A DNA stretch of 5,489 nt from Planctomycetales bacterium (GTDB taxonomy: Bacteria > Planctomycetota > Phycisphaerae > SM23-33), in the NCBI GenBank assembly GCA_030631125.1, contig DAOVLS010000188.1, positions 1 through 5,489 on the forward strand. Direction: 5' to 3'. Positions 5,481 through 5,489 of this stretch are shown piece after piece (within the stretch, counting starts at the first letter, position 1; every line of letters starts with the position of its first letter). Under the pieces are notes generated by a model. It saw nothing but the letters and a program-made list of their open reading frames with translations, had not been told where the DNA came from and searched no databases. The position numbers and the translations under genes were made by a program.

Positions 5481-5489
5481 ATGAGTAAG
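5481..5489 (+). CDS. Start of a gene truncated by the window edge
   Basis: Only three codons (ATG AGT AAG, M-S-K) are visible. They are supported by an ideally placed AAGGAG and by the leader fold that ends exactly at the ATG. A transposase is one possibility, because folded leaders next to palindromic repeats are common at insertion sequences, but nothing in three codons identifies the product. Confidence 0.4.

Noticed and set aside
1..5489. CRISPR array
   Set aside because: No regularly spaced direct repeats are present; the repeats seen are inverted palindromes.

Overview
The window looks like a piece of a moderately GC-rich bacterial chromosome, most likely from the Planctomycetota (perhaps Phycisphaerae-like). 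This rests on three things: a large exported protein combining CxxC zinc knuckles, a chagasin-like domain and LTxxQ-type helices; a class II tRNA nucleotidyltransferase; and intergenic spaces full of GC-rich palindromes. The lineage is an inference from style, not from a marker gene.

Layout. Positions 1-146 are a leader with a compact multi-palindrome (16-63) and a smaller hairpin (78-97). A two-gene fatty-acid synthesis operon follows on the + strand: acpP (147-398, GTG start), encoding acyl carrier protein, and fabF (450-1703), encoding the elongating beta-ketoacyl-ACP synthase II that uses acyl-ACP and malonyl-ACP. Between fabF and the convergent next gene lies an inverted pair of REP-like palindromes (about 1711-1792). 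On the - strand, 1795-3750 encodes a 651-residue exported protein of unknown function: signal peptide, four CxxC motifs, chagasin/I42-like beta domain, unassigned middle region and a helical LTxxQ-like C-terminus. A second, unrelated large inverted repeat (3879-3970) separates it from a - strand class II CCA-adding enzyme/poly(A) polymerase gene (3955-5181) and supplies that gene's last codons and stop. The remaining approximately 300 bases hold a third type of GC palindrome pair (5303-5346) and, at the window edge, a strongly folded leader (5398-5480) ending exactly at an ATG with a good Shine-Dalgarno, probably the start of a gene cut off by the window.

Functionally, acpP and fabF work together in type II fatty acid synthesis, and the nucleotidyltransferase is tRNA 3'-end housekeeping. 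The exported protein is the only gene of unknown role. No complete defence system, mobile element or unusual gene cluster is visible. The most distinctive content is the set of structurally different palindromic elements in every inter-operon gap, together with the domain architecture of the exported protein.
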